DNA of 12,788 bases, from assembly GCA_964584815.1 (NCBI GenBank), contig CAZPBO010000058.1:1-12788 (forward strand), written 5' to 3'. Below are positions 12,766-12,788 of the stretch, piece after piece. The stretch comes from CAZPBO01 sp964584815. GTDB lineage: Bacteria > Planctomycetota > SKW154. The notes under the pieces are model-generated. The model ran no database searches, was not told where the DNA came from, and saw nothing but the letters and a program-made list of their open reading frames with translations. The position numbers and the translations under genes were made by a program. The number at the start of each line of letters is the position of its first letter. The first letter of the stretch is position 1.

Positions 12766-12788
12766 TTAAAACCCCGTTATGAGAACCC

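Noticed and set aside
1..12788. tRNA, rRNA, CRISPR, insertion sequence, defence island
   Set aside because: I looked for T-loop motifs, repeat-spacer arrays, terminal inverted repeats and transposase-like or nuclease-like proteins and saw none. A covariance-model or profile scan could still reveal a missed small RNA.

Overview
The window looks like chromosomal DNA from a Gram-negative bacterium. Codon use is moderately GC-rich, Shine-Dalgarno sites of the AGGAGG type are strong, two predicted lipoproteins and several exported or periplasmic domains are present, and sigma70-like promoters can be read. A bifurcating-hydrogenase or complex-I type NADH module (NuoE/NuoF) suggests anaerobic or facultative energy metabolism. 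I cannot name the phylum. No rRNA, tRNA, CRISPR array, transposase or phage gene was recognised.

Layout. (1) 1-2746, minus strand: a conserved 102-residue protein of unknown function with its own near-consensus promoter, then nadC (quinolinate phosphoribosyltransferase), nuoE, and a nuoF-type flavoprotein gene that runs off the left edge. nuoE and nuoF overlap and are clearly co-transcribed. nadC supplies NAD precursor upstream of an NADH-oxidising module. (2) 2747-3086: a divergent spacer with the minus-strand promoter, a 9-bp triplicated motif and a possible small ORF that ends in an ATGA overlap with the next gene. (3) 3087-5645, plus: a large exported heparinase II/III-like protein, probably a polysaccharide lyase. 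(4) 5780-7282, plus: an unusual one-gene membrane thiol-reduction system, with an anchor, a SurA-N-like segment, a CxxC thioredoxin and a CcdA/DsbD membrane domain, behind a textbook promoter. (5) 7454-9261, plus: a Na/phosphate cotransporter followed 2 nt later by a PhoU-like protein. (6) 9314-9730, plus: a small lipoprotein, convergent with (7) 9737-10702, minus: a lipoprotein with a long charged coiled coil and an ExbD/TolR-like C-terminal domain. (8) 10769-12708, minus: a class I aminotransferase followed 11 nt later by a TauE/SafE-type membrane exporter.

How the parts may work together. Most units look like independent housekeeping or envelope functions: redox (NuoEF/NadC), periplasmic thiol reduction, phosphate transport and its PhoU partner, polysaccharide breakdown, and an aminotransferase-exporter pair that could handle a sulfonate or another organic acid. 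The least ordinary items are the SurA-N/thioredoxin/CcdA fusion, the lipid-anchored coiled-coil ExbD-like protein, the missing first cluster cysteine in the NuoF N-terminal domain, and abrupt switches between G-ending and C-ending codons inside single genes. I did not find a clear defence system or other wholly new multi-gene system.
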